The notes under the pieces are model-generated. The model saw only the letters and a list, made by a program, of their open reading frames with translations. It had not been told where the DNA came from and did no database searches. 64,000 nt of DNA. Origin: an uncultured Ruminococcus sp. Lineage in GTDB: Bacteria > Bacillota > Clostridia > Lachnospirales > Lachnospiraceae. The position numbers and the translations under genes were made by a program. Of the stretch, positions 6,890 to 17,734 are shown piece after piece. Each line of letters begins with the position of its first letter. Position 1 is the stretch's first letter. The stretch is from positions 6,752 to 70,751 of the forward strand of contig UQKK01000016.1 of NCBI GenBank assembly GCA_900541505.1. Reading direction: 5' to 3'.

Positions 6890-7819
6890 ATGGGACGAGG
6901 CATTAGACTGAGCGAGATTGCCGAAAAGATGGATTTAAAGAATCTCACACCGGATGTGAGTCTGGCAGATAAGGAGGTACATGTTCCGGATATAAACAGA
7001 CCAGCACTGCAGCTGGCGGGATATTTCGACCATTTTGATTCAGACAGGGTACAGATTATAGGATATGTGGAATACACGTATCTGCAGACATTGGAAGAGG
7101 AGGAGAAGAACCGGATATATGATGAACTGCTCTCACACCAGATTCCTTGCGTTGTGTTCAGCAGGAATTTGGAGCCGGATGAGGAGCTTTTAAAAAAGGC
7201 AGAAGAGAAGGATACGCCCGTTCTCACAACATCCAAACAGACTTCTGATTTTATGGCGGAGATTATCCGCTGGATGAATGTAAAACTGGCGCCCTGTATT
7301 TCTATCCATGGGGTACTCGTGGACGTATATGGTGTCGGCGTGCTCATCATGGGTGAGAGCGGTATCGGAAAGAGCGAGGCTGCTCTGGAGCTCATAAAGA
7401 GAGGACATCGGCTTGTGACGGATGATGTGGTGGAAATCCGCAAGGTGAGCGATGATACGCTGGTAGGTTCCGCGCCGGATATCACAAGACATTTCATTGA
7501 ACTGCGCGGCATCGGAATCGTGGATGTGAAGTCTATGTTCGGTGTACAGAGTGTCCGTGAGACGCAGAATATCGATTTGGTCATCACTCTGGAAGACTGG
7601 AGCAGAGACAAAGAATATGACCGCCTGGGACTGGAAGAAAATTATACAGAATTTTTGGGAAATAAGGTGGTGTGCCACAGTATCCCGATTCGTCCGGGAC
7701 GGAATCTGGCAATCATTGTGGAATCCGCAGCGGTCAACCACAGACAGAAACAGATGGGATACAATGCTGCTCAGGAATTATATAAACGTGTGCAGGAAAA
7801 TCTTGCGAAAAAGAGATGA
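6890..7819 (+). CDS. hprK: HPr kinase/phosphorylase
   Basis: A 309-residue bifunctional HPr(Ser46) kinase/phosphorylase, the central sensor of carbon catabolite repression in Firmicutes. The N-terminal domain (about 1-130) precedes the kinase core: a catalytic His at ISIHGV (His140), Walker A GESGIGKS (155-162), VTDDVVE (177-183) and the HprK signature LRGIGIVDVKSMFG. ATG 6890 was chosen over an upstream frame extension because it has the Shine-Dalgarno GAAAGGAG at 6876-6883 and gives the family's usual length; the extension would translate the leader repeats. The stop overlaps an in-frame ATG of the next gene (ATGA at 7816), so hprK and the glucokinase form an operon, a sensible sugar-control pairing. 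Confidence 0.95.
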   Translation: MGRGIRLSEIAEKMDLKNLTPDVSLADKEVHVPDINRPALQLAGYFDHFDSDRVQIIGYVEYTYLQTLEEEEKNRIYDELLSHQIPCVVFSRNLEPDEELLKKAEEKDTPVLTTSKQTSDFMAEIIRWMNVKLAPCISIHGVLVDVYGVGVLIMGESGIGKSEAALELIKRGHRLVTDDVVEIRKVSDDTLVGSAPDITRHFIELRGIGIVDVKSMFGVQSVRETQNIDLVITLEDWSRDKEYDRLGLEENYTEFLGNKVVCHSIPIRPGRNLAIIVESAAVNHRQKQMGYNAAQELYKRVQENLAKKR

Positions 7820-7836
7820 GAGGCGGGAACAGAGAG

Positions 7837-8781
7837 ATGAGTTATTGTTTTGGAGTGGACATAGGCGGTACGACAGTGAAAATCGGGCTTTTCCGGACAG
7901 AGGGGGAGCTTTTAGATAAGTGGGAGATTCCCTCCCGCACAGAAAATGAGGGTGAGGCAATCCTTCCGGATATCGCACAGTCGGTATTGAGGAAAATCGG
8001 GGAGGACGCTTATAAAGAGGAGACCTTTATCGGTATCGGGGTCGGAGTCCCGGCACCGGTGACAGAGGACGGAATCGTCAACGGCAGCGCCAATCTGGGA
8101 TGGAAGTATAAAGAAGTAAAACAGGAACTGGAGACACTCACCGGTCTTTCCGTAAAAGTGGGAAATGACGCGAATGTGGCTGCCCTCGGAGAGATGTGGC
8201 AGGGCGGAGGCAGCGGTGAACAGAATATGGTGATGGTGACACTGGGAACCGGAGTGGGCGGCGGTGTCATTGTCAACGGAAAGGTCGTGACAGGCGCCCA
8301 TGGAGCAGGCGGAGAAATCGGACATATCTGTGTGAATTACAGTGAGACACAGACTTGCGGCTGCGGCAACCGGGGCTGTATGGAGCAGTATGCTTCCGCA
8401 ACGGGGATTGTCCGACTGGCAAAGGAAAAACTGGAAGCTTCAAAGGAGCCGAGTGTGCTCAGAGAAAAGGAAATCACCGCAAAAGAAGTATTCGATGCAG
8501 TGAAGGCGGGAGATAAGCTGGCGCAGGAGGTTGCGGTGCAGTTTGGAGAATATTTAGGCTGCGGCATCGCGAATCTGGCAGCGGTGGCAGACCCGGCGGT
8601 CATTGTGATAGGCGGGGGCGTCTCGAAGGCGGGAGAGGTGCTCATACCGTATATTCAGAAGCCGTACAGAGAACATGCTTTCTTTGCCAATAAGGAAGTG
8701 GAGTTTGTGCTGGCAACTCTGGGAAATGATGCGGGAATGTGCGGTGCAGCTAAGCTCATTATTGATGAACAGCAGTCATGA
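7837..8781 (+). CDS. glcK: ROK-family glucokinase
   Basis: A 314-residue ROK-family sugar kinase, most likely ATP-dependent glucokinase supplying glucose 6-phosphate. Seen are the phosphate-binding motif DIGGTTVK (8-15), the substrate region VGVPAPV and NDANVAALGE, the glycine-rich GTGVGGGVI, and the ROK zinc motif C-G-C-G-N-R-G-C followed by MEQYAS. ATG 7837 gives the standard family N-terminus MSYCFGVDIGG; ATG 7816, seven codons upstream and overlapping the hprK stop, is an alternative. It is the last gene of the hprK operon and ends before a strong bidirectional terminator. Substrate specificity among hexoses is inferred from length and motif pattern. Confidence 0.9.
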   Translation: MSYCFGVDIGGTTVKIGLFRTEGELLDKWEIPSRTENEGEAILPDIAQSVLRKIGEDAYKEETFIGIGVGVPAPVTEDGIVNGSANLGWKYKEVKQELETLTGLSVKVGNDANVAALGEMWQGGGSGEQNMVMVTLGTGVGGGVIVNGKVVTGAHGAGGEIGHICVNYSETQTCGCGNRGCMEQYASATGIVRLAKEKLEASKEPSVLREKEITAKEVFDAVKAGDKLAQEVAVQFGEYLGCGIANLAAVADPAVIVIGGGVSKAGEVLIPYIQKPYREHAFFANKEVEFVLATLGNDAGMCGAAKLIIDEQQS

Positions 8782-8856
8782 TACGATAGGAAGATACGAT
8801 TAAAATCGCATTTAACGTGTAAAAGGACGGAAGATAAGAATAAAAAAGCAGCAGAT

Positions 8857-8901
8857 AAAAATCCCTCCGGGCTCTATAGACTTGCCCGGAGGGATTTTTA
8901 T
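8857..8901. terminator. Bidirectional terminator between glucokinase and PBP genes
   Basis: A 16-bp perfect stem (8857-8872 with 8884-8899) flanked by A and T runs, serving convergent transcripts. Confidence 0.92.
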
Positions 8902-8930
8902 ATTATCTCTCATGTTCTTTTTATAAAGGC

Positions 8931-11579
8931 TTAACCGGTTGTGCCACCACCGCCTGGGTCAGTGGTACCGCCGCCACCGCCTGGGTCGGTGGTACCGCCC
9001 CCATCGCCGCCTGGGTCAGTGGTACCGCCACCATCGCCGCCCGGGTCAGTGGTACCGCCCCCATCGCCGCCTGGGTCGGTTGTGCCGCCCCCATCGCCGC
9101 CTGGGTCAGTGGTGCCGCCACCGCTTGGGTCAGTGGTACCGGTATCACCGCCGCCGCTTGGGTCAGTGGTAGTGGTATCATCTTTCTTATCGTCATCATC
9201 CTTATCCTTATCATCGTCCTTGTCAGTGGTCTCGGATTTATGACCGGAACAGCTCTGGCTTGGGACTGTGCCCTTGGCGAAATATTCGGTTATAGATGGA
9301 CAGCCGTCCACTGCCAGAAGCCCTGTTTTTGTACAAACTGTCTTCTGCTCTACAGATGCAGGCATGGAGAAATCTTTGTATTCCAATCCTTCGTGAACCC
9401 GGTCCATAATGTTCTTCCATAGTGTCATGTGCCAGGACTGGCTGATGTACTCCATTGGCTTATTGGTGTCGTATCCGCCCCATACAGAGCAGGTGTAGTA
9501 CGGAGTAAATGCGGAAATCCAAAGGTCAGTACTGTTTTCCGTTGTACCTGTCTTTCCTGCGGCAGGCATACTGTTTAATCTTGCGGCAGTACCGGTTCCC
9601 TTTTCAATAACGTCCTTCATGGCGCTTGTCAGAAGGGCTGCCGTGGAATCTTTGATTGCCTGATGGGTATCCGGTGTGGTGTTGTCCAAAAGGACATTCC
9701 CGTCATGGTCTAATACCTGGGTGTACAGGATTGGTTTTGTGTAAACGCCGGCGTTGGCAATAGAAGCGTACGCCGCGGTCATTTCCAGGTTATAGACACC
9801 GCGGGTGATACCACCTAAAGCGGTTGCCTGAGCCGCATCCGTCATACCCGGGAAGTTCTCGTCGTTTCCATCTACCAGCGTGGTAAACCCGAAGTTCAAA
9901 AGCTGGTCAAATCCGGTCTGTTCACCGATGGCAGTCAGTGTCTCTACTGCGCAGACATTGATGGAGTGCTCAATGGAGTAGCGGACTGTGGACTGTCCGG
10001 GATACTGGTTATCCCAGTTGTTTGCTTTATTTCCGTCTTTGTAAGTGAAAGGTCCTTTGTTGTCTATCATGGTGGCGAGGGTATAGCCGCATGTATCCAG
10101 CGCGGGAGCGTAGGTGGAGAGCACCTTGAAGCAGGAACCCGGCTGTCTGGGGGAATCGGTCGCACGGTTCAGGGAAAGACTGGCTGTCTTATCTCCCCTG
10201 CCGCCAACGATTGCCTTGACTTCTCCGGTGTACTGGTCCATCAGCACAACGGATGCCTGGGGCTGCGGCGTAATGTCAATCCGTTCATCCACGATATCGC
10301 CCTCGGCGATATTTAAGGTGCCTTTATATTCGGCGATGGCGCTGTTCGCCTCATCTACAGAGTAGAAGACGAGGGGATATTCACGACCCCACGCATTGCC
10401 GATATATTCTCCGAGCATCTCTTTGCTGTAATTTTCTACAGTGCCGTCCGCGCGGGTGATGGTAAGCGCATACTCAAGTCCATATTCATCCACGCCCAGA
10501 TAGCTGCCCACATTAGCGACTTCTTCATCGCAAATCTGCTGCATATAAGGGTCCTGTGTGGCTGTAATGGTGAGACCTCCGCTGTACAGCGCGTTGTGCG
10601 CCTGTGTCTCGGTAAAGCCTTTGCGGTCCATCAAATCCTGTATGACCTGTTCTGCCAGGGCATCGCAGAAGTAGGAGTATGGAGTGGACTCGGATGCCGG
10701 AGCAGTCTGAAGGATTCTGTCGTATACCGGATCCGCAGTTGCCTCGTCATATTCCGCCTGGGTGATATAGCCCTGTGCCAGCATCTTATTGAGCACTTCT
10801 CCGCGCCGCTTCGCGTTGTTCTCCGGATTCGTTACCGGGTCATAGTAGGTCGGCGCCTGTGTGATAGCAGCGATGGTTGCACATTCGGAAAGGTTGAGTT
10901 CGGATACATCCTTGTTGAAATAACGCTTAGATGCAGCCTGAACACCGAGACAGTTCTGCCCCAGGTTGATAGTGTTCATGTAGGCTTCCACAATCTCGTC
11001 CTTGCTCATCTGCTTTTCAATCTCCACCGCCAGATACTGCTCCTGGAGCTTTCTCTCAAGGCGGTCATAGAATGTCTTCTCCTCTGTGAAGTTGGGGAAC
11101 ACATTGTTTTTGATGAGCTGCTGGGTCAGGGTACTGGCGCCCTCCGAGAAATCGCCGCCGGAAGTGATGCCCACAACGCCGGCTCTCAAGATACCCTGCA
11201 GGTCGATTCCGTTGTGTTTGTAAAAACGTTCGTCCTCAATTGCCACAAAAGCATGGGTCATATACTCAGGAATCTCATCCAGCGTCTTATAGATTCGGTT
11301 GGAGCCGGATTCCTTGAACTGTTCCAGTTCTGTGCCGTCCTTGGCATATACGAAGGTTGTGTAGCCCTGGGGCTTGATGTCGGCGGGAGTGACTTTCGGC
11401 GTGTTGTCTATAATCTTCTTGGCAAAGAAAGCAACGCCTCCCACACCGATAACGCAGATGAGCACAAGGCAGATGACAATGGCCTTGAAGACCCGCACGC
11501 CTACGCGCTTTTTCTTCATTTTCTTTTTAGAAGAGATATTTTTCTTTCTCTTAGAAAGATTCTCTTTTCCGTAATTCAT
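8931..11579 (-). CDS. Class A penicillin-binding protein (PBP1a-type) with repetitive C-terminal tail
   Basis: An 882-residue bifunctional peptidoglycan synthase. A basic cytoplasmic start (1-27) and one membrane anchor (about 30-52) precede the glycosyltransferase GT51 domain (about 75-250; EDERFYKHNGID and EGASTLTQQLIKN). The penicillin-binding transpeptidase domain follows (about 440-735), with active site S482-C-F-K, S539-I-N and K676-T-G. A short Cys-containing linker leads to a tail from about 786: first Asp/Lys-rich, then TTDPSGGG and four exact copies of TTDPGGDGGG (823-862) plus degenerate copies. Shine-Dalgarno AAGGAGG precedes the ATG. The upstream leader (minus strand) has a TATAAT at 11696-11691. 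The tail probably sits in the cell wall. Confidence 0.95.
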   Translation of the reverse strand: MNYGKENLSKRKKNISSKKKMKKKRVGVRVFKAIVICLVLICVIGVGGVAFFAKKIIDNTPKVTPADIKPQGYTTFVYAKDGTELEQFKESGSNRIYKTLDEIPEYMTHAFVAIEDERFYKHNGIDLQGILRAGVVGITSGGDFSEGASTLTQQLIKNNVFPNFTEEKTFYDRLERKLQEQYLAVEIEKQMSKDEIVEAYMNTINLGQNCLGVQAASKRYFNKDVSELNLSECATIAAITQAPTYYDPVTNPENNAKRRGEVLNKMLAQGYITQAEYDEATADPVYDRILQTAPASESTPYSYFCDALAEQVIQDLMDRKGFTETQAHNALYSGGLTITATQDPYMQQICDEEVANVGSYLGVDEYGLEYALTITRADGTVENYSKEMLGEYIGNAWGREYPLVFYSVDEANSAIAEYKGTLNIAEGDIVDERIDITPQPQASVVLMDQYTGEVKAIVGGRGDKTASLSLNRATDSPRQPGSCFKVLSTYAPALDTCGYTLATMIDNKGPFTYKDGNKANNWDNQYPGQSTVRYSIEHSINVCAVETLTAIGEQTGFDQLLNFGFTTLVDGNDENFPGMTDAAQATALGGITRGVYNLEMTAAYASIANAGVYTKPILYTQVLDHDGNVLLDNTTPDTHQAIKDSTAALLTSAMKDVIEKGTGTAARLNSMPAAGKTGTTENSTDLWISAFTPYYTCSVWGGYDTNKPMEYISQSWHMTLWKNIMDRVHEGLEYKDFSMPASVEQKTVCTKTGLLAVDGCPSITEYFAKGTVPSQSCSGHKSETTDKDDDKDKDDDDKKDDTTTTDPSGGGDTGTTDPSGGGTTDPGGDGGGTTDPGGDGGGTTDPGGDGGGTTDPGGDGGGTTDPGGGGGTTDPGGGGTTG
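8994..9113. repeat. 30-bp tandem repeat coding the PBP tail
   Basis: Four consecutive in-frame 30-bp units, each coding TTDPGGDGGG on the minus strand, flanked by partial units out to about 8934 and 9180. The copies differ by a few third-position changes (for example GTGGTACC versus TGTGCC). Confidence 0.88.
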
Positions 11580-11843
11580 GAATCAAATCCTCCTTCTTGT
11601 CCGCCAAAAGGCGGTAGAACACAGACAGGCTTTCCCTGCCTGTGACGATTAGCCGCCGGGAGCTTCCCGGCAGAAAGAATCACTTTTCTAATTATAGCAA
11701 ATTTGCCTGTCTAAATAAAGAAAAAAATAAAAACTTCACATTTCGATAAGTAAATCTTAAGAAATTTTGAAGGCAGCAATCCGTTTTATGCATAGCAGGG
11801 GCTAAACCGGCAGTGTCAAAGAACAGATATAAGGGGCGGCTCC
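11580..11843. other. Leader region of the PBP gene (minus strand)
   Basis: No gene seen. On the minus strand a TATAAT (11696-11691) has only a poor -35. Between it and the PBP start lie two hairpins: GCCGGGA-GCT-TCCCGGC near 11654-11670 and ACAGGC/GCCTGT near 11623-11641. They would be in the PBP mRNA leader. Confidence 0.45.
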
Positions 11844-11872
11844 TTGTACATCCCCCGGAAGTCTGGTATAGT
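11844..11872 (+). promoter_or_regulatory. yigZ promoter
   Basis: TTGTAC (11844-11849), 17-bp spacer, TATAGT (11867-11872). Confidence 0.75.
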
Positions 11873-11952
11873 GTTATGTAGCGTCGGGATAAGAAGGCAA
11901 TCGTCTGTTCCTGTATGGTGACGCTAAAGAAGTGGGAAATGAGGATGGTATT

Positions 11953-12609
11953 GTGGAACGTTATCAGACTGTATATCAGGCGGGGACCGGAGAAATCACG
12001 GAGAAAAAATCCCGTTTTATCGCGGATGTATTTCCGGTTTCATCAAAAGAGCAGGCGGAAGCAGAACTGGAAAAAATAAAAAAACAGTACTGGGATGCCA
12101 GACATCACTGCTGGGCGTATGTCATCGGTACAGACCAGCCGCTGGAGCGTTTCAGCGACGACGGGGAGCCGTCGGGAACAGCGGGAAAGCCCATTCTGGA
12201 GGTTATCCGGGGGCAGGAGCTTTACAACGTGTTGGTGGTGGTGACGCGCTACTTTGGCGGCACGCTTTTAGGCACAGGTGGGCTTGTGCGCGCATACACA
12301 GGAGCCTCCATAGAAGGGCTGGCTCACAGTATGATTATTACCAAAATAAAGGGAGTTAAACTGAAAATCCGCACAGATTATACAGGGCTTGGAAAAATCC
12401 AGTATATCCTGGGAAAAGCAAGCCTCCCCATTCTGGATAATATTTACGGGGAAAATGTGGATATATTGGCGCTGGTGCCCGCAGGGGAGGAAAACCGACT
12501 CAGGGCAGAGATTACAGAGGGGACCAACGGGAAGAGTGTTATTGAAAAAGAGGGCGAGTGCTGGTTTGCAATAGTGGACGGAAGAGTGGAAATATTTGCT
12601 GAGCAGTGA
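11953..12609 (+). CDS. yigZ: YigZ/IMPACT family protein
   Basis: A 218-residue member of the YigZ (UPF0029/IMPACT) family. The N-terminal Impact domain (about 20-125) has the characteristic TEKKSRFIADVFPV, ARHHCWAYVIG, FSDDGEPSGTAGKPIL and VTRYFGGTLLGTGGLVRAY. A smaller DUF1949-type ferredoxin-like domain follows (about 140-200). Eukaryotic IMPACT modulates Gcn2; the bacterial role is not settled, with ribosome or RNA binding proposed. GTG 11953 has GAGG at 11941-11944 with good spacing; GTG 11932, seven codons upstream, has a poorer site. Single-gene unit with its own promoter, ending at a shared terminator. Confidence 0.9.
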   Translation: MERYQTVYQAGTGEITEKKSRFIADVFPVSSKEQAEAELEKIKKQYWDARHHCWAYVIGTDQPLERFSDDGEPSGTAGKPILEVIRGQELYNVLVVVTRYFGGTLLGTGGLVRAYTGASIEGLAHSMIITKIKGVKLKIRTDYTGLGKIQYILGKASLPILDNIYGENVDILALVPAGEENRLRAEITEGTNGKSVIEKEGECWFAIVDGRVEIFAEQ

Positions 12610-12676
12610 TAGGGCATACATTCCTATATGCCCGTTCGCCAGAGAGTCAGATACAGGGGAATATTTTCTGTAATAT

Positions 12677-12730
12677 GAAAAAACCCATCCATATCCAAAG
12701 CGTTTGTCGCCGGATATGGATGGGTTTTTC
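12677..12730. terminator. Bidirectional terminator between yigZ and hpf
   Basis: A stem of about 19 bp (GAAAAAACCCATCCATATCC arm at 12677-12696, pairing with 12712-12730) with A and T runs on the two sides. Confidence 0.92.
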
Positions 12731-12739
12731 ATGAATCAA

Positions 12740-13297
<558 letters not shown>

Positions 13298-13382
13298 GCT
13301 GCTCAACTCCTTTTGTTCATATTATACAAGCAGAAAGGAAAAATCTGTTTGTATTATGTAAATATTATAGCATAAGAGCAGC

Positions 13383-13994
13383 TTAATGTATAGAACGAAT
13401 CACTTCAATCCGGGTGATTTTTCCATCTGTTATCTTGGCGATGCGCAGACCGAAGTCGGAGAAATAGGTACATGCCCCGATACCGATTTCCGTGTCGTCC
13501 TCCTTTAATTTGCGAAGTACAACGTCAAGGAGTGTCTCATCGTTCTCGTAGGGGATATTGACCCGGATGAGACGGTTGACATGGCGTACCTTCTGGGAGG
13601 CGCGGAAGATGGTCTTTTCCGCCTCGTCAAATGCCACAAAGAGAAACTTTCTCGTGGCGAAGAGAATGGCGATGGCGACAACCCCCAGCAGACTGTTGAT
13701 GGGAGAGCTGTGGTCGATGATGACCTGTCTGGCGATAGCGAATAAGAGGACTTCAAAGACCGTCATGGGAGTGTGCAGATAGAGCATGCGTATCATCTCC
13801 ACACCAATGATGAGGTTGAAGCACACGGTCAGAAGGTCCTCATAATTGGGGTATTTGCTGATGTCCGTCAGATTGTGGAAGGTCAGCAGCACCTGCACAA
13901 TCATGATGAGGATTCCGCCTGCCAGGAGTGCAGCGATGACGTATTCCAATGCCGTCGTCAGGTTTTTGAGGAATGCTTTCGCGTATTTTTTCAT
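13383..13994 (-). CDS. PsiE-family membrane protein with C-terminal soluble domain
   Basis: A 203-residue membrane protein. Four hydrophobic segments (about 18-38, 55-72, 78-95 and 100-118) match the phosphate-starvation-inducible PsiE family. A C-terminal cytoplasmic domain of about 80 residues follows (NIPYENDETLLDVVLRKLKEDD, then IGIGACTYFSDFGLRIAKI), resembling the small transporter-associated regulatory domains. Shine-Dalgarno AAGGAG stands before ATG 13994. It lies between typA and hpf on the same strand, with short gaps on both sides, so the three may be one stress-related transcript. Biochemical function unknown. Confidence 0.78.
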   Translation of the reverse strand: MKKYAKAFLKNLTTALEYVIAALLAGGILIMIVQVLLTFHNLTDISKYPNYEDLLTVCFNLIIGVEMIRMLYLHTPMTVFEVLLFAIARQVIIDHSSPINSLLGVVAIAILFATRKFLFVAFDEAEKTIFRASQKVRHVNRLIRVNIPYENDETLLDVVLRKLKEDDTEIGIGACTYFSDFGLRIAKITDGKITRIEVIRSIH

Positions 13995-14054
13995 AGTTTT
14001 CTCCTTATCAATGCTCTTTCAACATCAAGGCAGGGCGGAACCCGGTAAACAGTT

Positions 14055-15881
<1,827 letters not shown>

Positions 15882-16012
15882 AATATTTCGCACTCTTTCC
15901 TTAATATATGTGTTTTTGTTGTCCGATTTCATGTTCGCGCGTGGGGCAGCACTTTGCGGTTTTTGGTTAAAAAATGTATCTGCCGCAGATTCCCCGCACA
16001 CCAACGCTACTT

Positions 16013-16040
16013 ATTCTATCATAAAAAGAGGAATTTGCAA
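16013..16040 (-). promoter_or_regulatory. Probable typA promoter
   Basis: Read on the minus strand: TTGCAA (16040-16035), 16-bp spacer, TAGAAT (16018-16013), about 130 bases before the typA start. Nothing else is seen in 15882-16170 beyond a possible -35 (TTGACT near 16129) for the plus-strand gene. Confidence 0.55.
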
Positions 16041-16170
16041 GAGGGGACGGCGTTATATGAGAAATCTGTCGAAAGATTTTCCGGGCAGGACAGTTCTAAA
16101 CAGGAAATCCCCCTCATAGACTTAGTATTGACTCAAAAATACCAAACAGAGGAAGGGAGAACTGTAAATT

Positions 16171-16806
16171 ATGTCAGATAAGATTATTGAGAACAACCAG
16201 GTGACGATTATCGGCGAGGTGGCTTCCGCGTTTACATACAGCCACGAAGTGTTCGGGGAGGGCTTTTACATGGTGGATGTGCTGGTCAGACGCTTAAGCA
16301 ATTCCAACGACCGCATCCCGTTGATGGTCTCCGAGAGGCTGCTGGACGTGACCCAGGATTACAGAGGCGCCTTTATTATGGTGAGCGGACAGTTCCGCTC
16401 CTACAACCGCCATGAGGAACAGAAAAACCGTCTGGTGCTGTCAGTATTCGCGCGGGAGGTCGAGTTTATCGAGGAAGAGCCGGACGGGGCGAAGACAAAT
16501 CATATCCTGCTGGAGGGGTATATCTGCAAAAAGCCGGTATATCGGAAGACGCCCCTGGGGAGGGAGATTGCGGACCTTCTGCTGGCAGTGAACCGCCCCT
16601 ACGGAAAATCCGATTACATCCCCTGTATCTGCTGGGGCAGAAATGCCCGCTACGCCTCCGGTTTTGAAGTGGGAGAGCATGTACAGATATTGGGCAGGAT
16701 TCAGAGCCGTGACTATGTAAAGAAATTGTCGGAAACAGAGACGGAAGTGAGGACCGCCTATGAAGTGTCGGTGAGCAAGCTGGAATGTCTCGGTGAAGAG
16801 GAATAG
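16171..16806 (+). CDS. Single-stranded DNA-binding protein with two OB folds
   Basis: A 211-residue protein with two OB-fold halves. The first half runs about 8-95 (VTIIGEVASAFTYSHEVFGEGFYMVDVLV ... LVSGQFRSY-like). The second, about 108-205, has the SSB pattern: LLEGYICKKPVYRKTPLGREIADLLLAV, then YIPCICWGRNARYA and VQILGRIQSRDY. It differs from the housekeeping SSB in lacking the acidic C-terminal interaction tip (DDDIPF) and in its doubled fold. Its own operon position is just upstream of dapB, but a terminator separates the two. Role in DNA metabolism inferred from fold. Confidence 0.8.
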   Translation: MSDKIIENNQVTIIGEVASAFTYSHEVFGEGFYMVDVLVRRLSNSNDRIPLMVSERLLDVTQDYRGAFIMVSGQFRSYNRHEEQKNRLVLSVFAREVEFIEEEPDGAKTNHILLEGYICKKPVYRKTPLGREIADLLLAVNRPYGKSDYIPCICWGRNARYASGFEVGEHVQILGRIQSRDYVKKLSETETEVRTAYEVSVSKLECLGEEE

Positions 16807-16818
16807 AATATGCTTGTG

Positions 16819-16868
16819 AAAAGGATATCATTGTTGAGGAAAGAACTCAAATGTGATATCCTTTTTTA
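16819..16868 (+). terminator. Terminator after the SSB-like gene
   Basis: A 10-bp stem (AAGGATATCA at 16821-16830, TGATATCCTT at 16854-16863) with a second inner stem TTGAG/CTCAA and a run of six T. Confidence 0.85.
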
Positions 16869-16921
16869 TATCACAGGAAAGCTTCGGACTGCTCTGTGTG
16901 AAAGAAGAGGAGGAAATCAAT

Positions 16922-17680
16922 ATGGTGAATATCATTTTACATGGCTGCAACGGAAAGATGGGACGGATGATTACAGAAATCGTCAAAGCGGACGAGGGGG
17001 CGAGTATCGTGGCGGGAGTCGATGCCTACACGGAGACGCCAAACGACTATCCCGTATTTGCAGATATCAAAGACTGTGACGTTAAGGCGGATGCAATCAT
17101 TGACTTTTCCAATGCAAAGGCAATGGATGGGCTGCTTTCCTACTGTGTGGAGAAAAAGCTCCCGGTGGTGCTGTGCACGACAGGATTATCGGAAGAGCAG
17201 CTGGCAAAAGTGGAAGCGGCTTCTAAGGAAATCGCTGTGCTGAAATCCGCGAATATGTCCATGGGTATCAACCTGCTTTTAAAGCTTCTAAAAGATGCGG
17301 CGAAAGTGCTGGGGTCTGCGGGATATGACATCGAGCTGGTGGAAAAGCACCACAACCAGAAATTGGACGCGCCCAGCGGGACCGCGCTGGCGCTGGCAGA
17401 TTCCATCAATGAGGCACTGGACAACTCATATGAATACGTGTACGACAGAAGCCAGGTGAGACAGAAACGGGATAAAAAAGAGATGGGAATCTCCGCGGTA
17501 CGCGCGGGCACCATTGTGGGAGAACACGAGGTTATCTTCGCGGGGATTGACGAAGTGATTGAGTTTAAGCATACAGCGTACTCCCGGAGCGTGTTTGCCA
17601 AAGGAGCTGTGGAGGCAGCAAAATTCCTGGCGGATAAGACAGAAGGCATGTATGACATGGGGGATGTGATACAGTTCTAA
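16922..17680 (+). CDS. dapB: 4-Hydroxy-tetrahydrodipicolinate reductase
   Basis: A 252-residue DapB, the NAD(P)H-dependent reductase of the diaminopimelate/lysine pathway. The N-terminal Rossmann motif is GCNGKMGR (8-15). The catalytic/substrate region is VEKHHNQKLDAPSGTA, with the His-His pair and Lys. The family end EFKHTAYSRSVFAKGAV is present. ATG 16922 has AGAGGAGG upstream; the frame extends 23 codons further into the terminator hairpin, which is not credible as coding. No other lysine genes adjoin it here, and no lysine riboswitch was seen. Confidence 0.95.
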   Translation: MVNIILHGCNGKMGRMITEIVKADEGASIVAGVDAYTETPNDYPVFADIKDCDVKADAIIDFSNAKAMDGLLSYCVEKKLPVVLCTTGLSEEQLAKVEAASKEIAVLKSANMSMGINLLLKLLKDAAKVLGSAGYDIELVEKHHNQKLDAPSGTALALADSINEALDNSYEYVYDRSQVRQKRDKKEMGISAVRAGTIVGEHEVIFAGIDEVIEFKHTAYSRSVFAKGAVEAAKFLADKTEGMYDMGDVIQF

Positions 17681-17734
17681 GAGAGAAGTGGTTGGGATTT
17701 GGAGGAAAAACAGGGAAAAAGCAAGGAGGATTTT

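Noticed and set aside
8939..9243. Long plus-strand frames opposite the PBP tail (Pro- or Arg/His-rich)
   Set aside because: They are by-products of the 30-bp repeat on the coding strand.
10596..11645. Long plus-strand open frame opposite the PBP gene
   Set aside because: It is antisense to conserved PBP motifs and has no family resemblance.
16853..16921. Upstream extension of DapB
   Set aside because: It would translate the terminator stem; the family start is at 16922.
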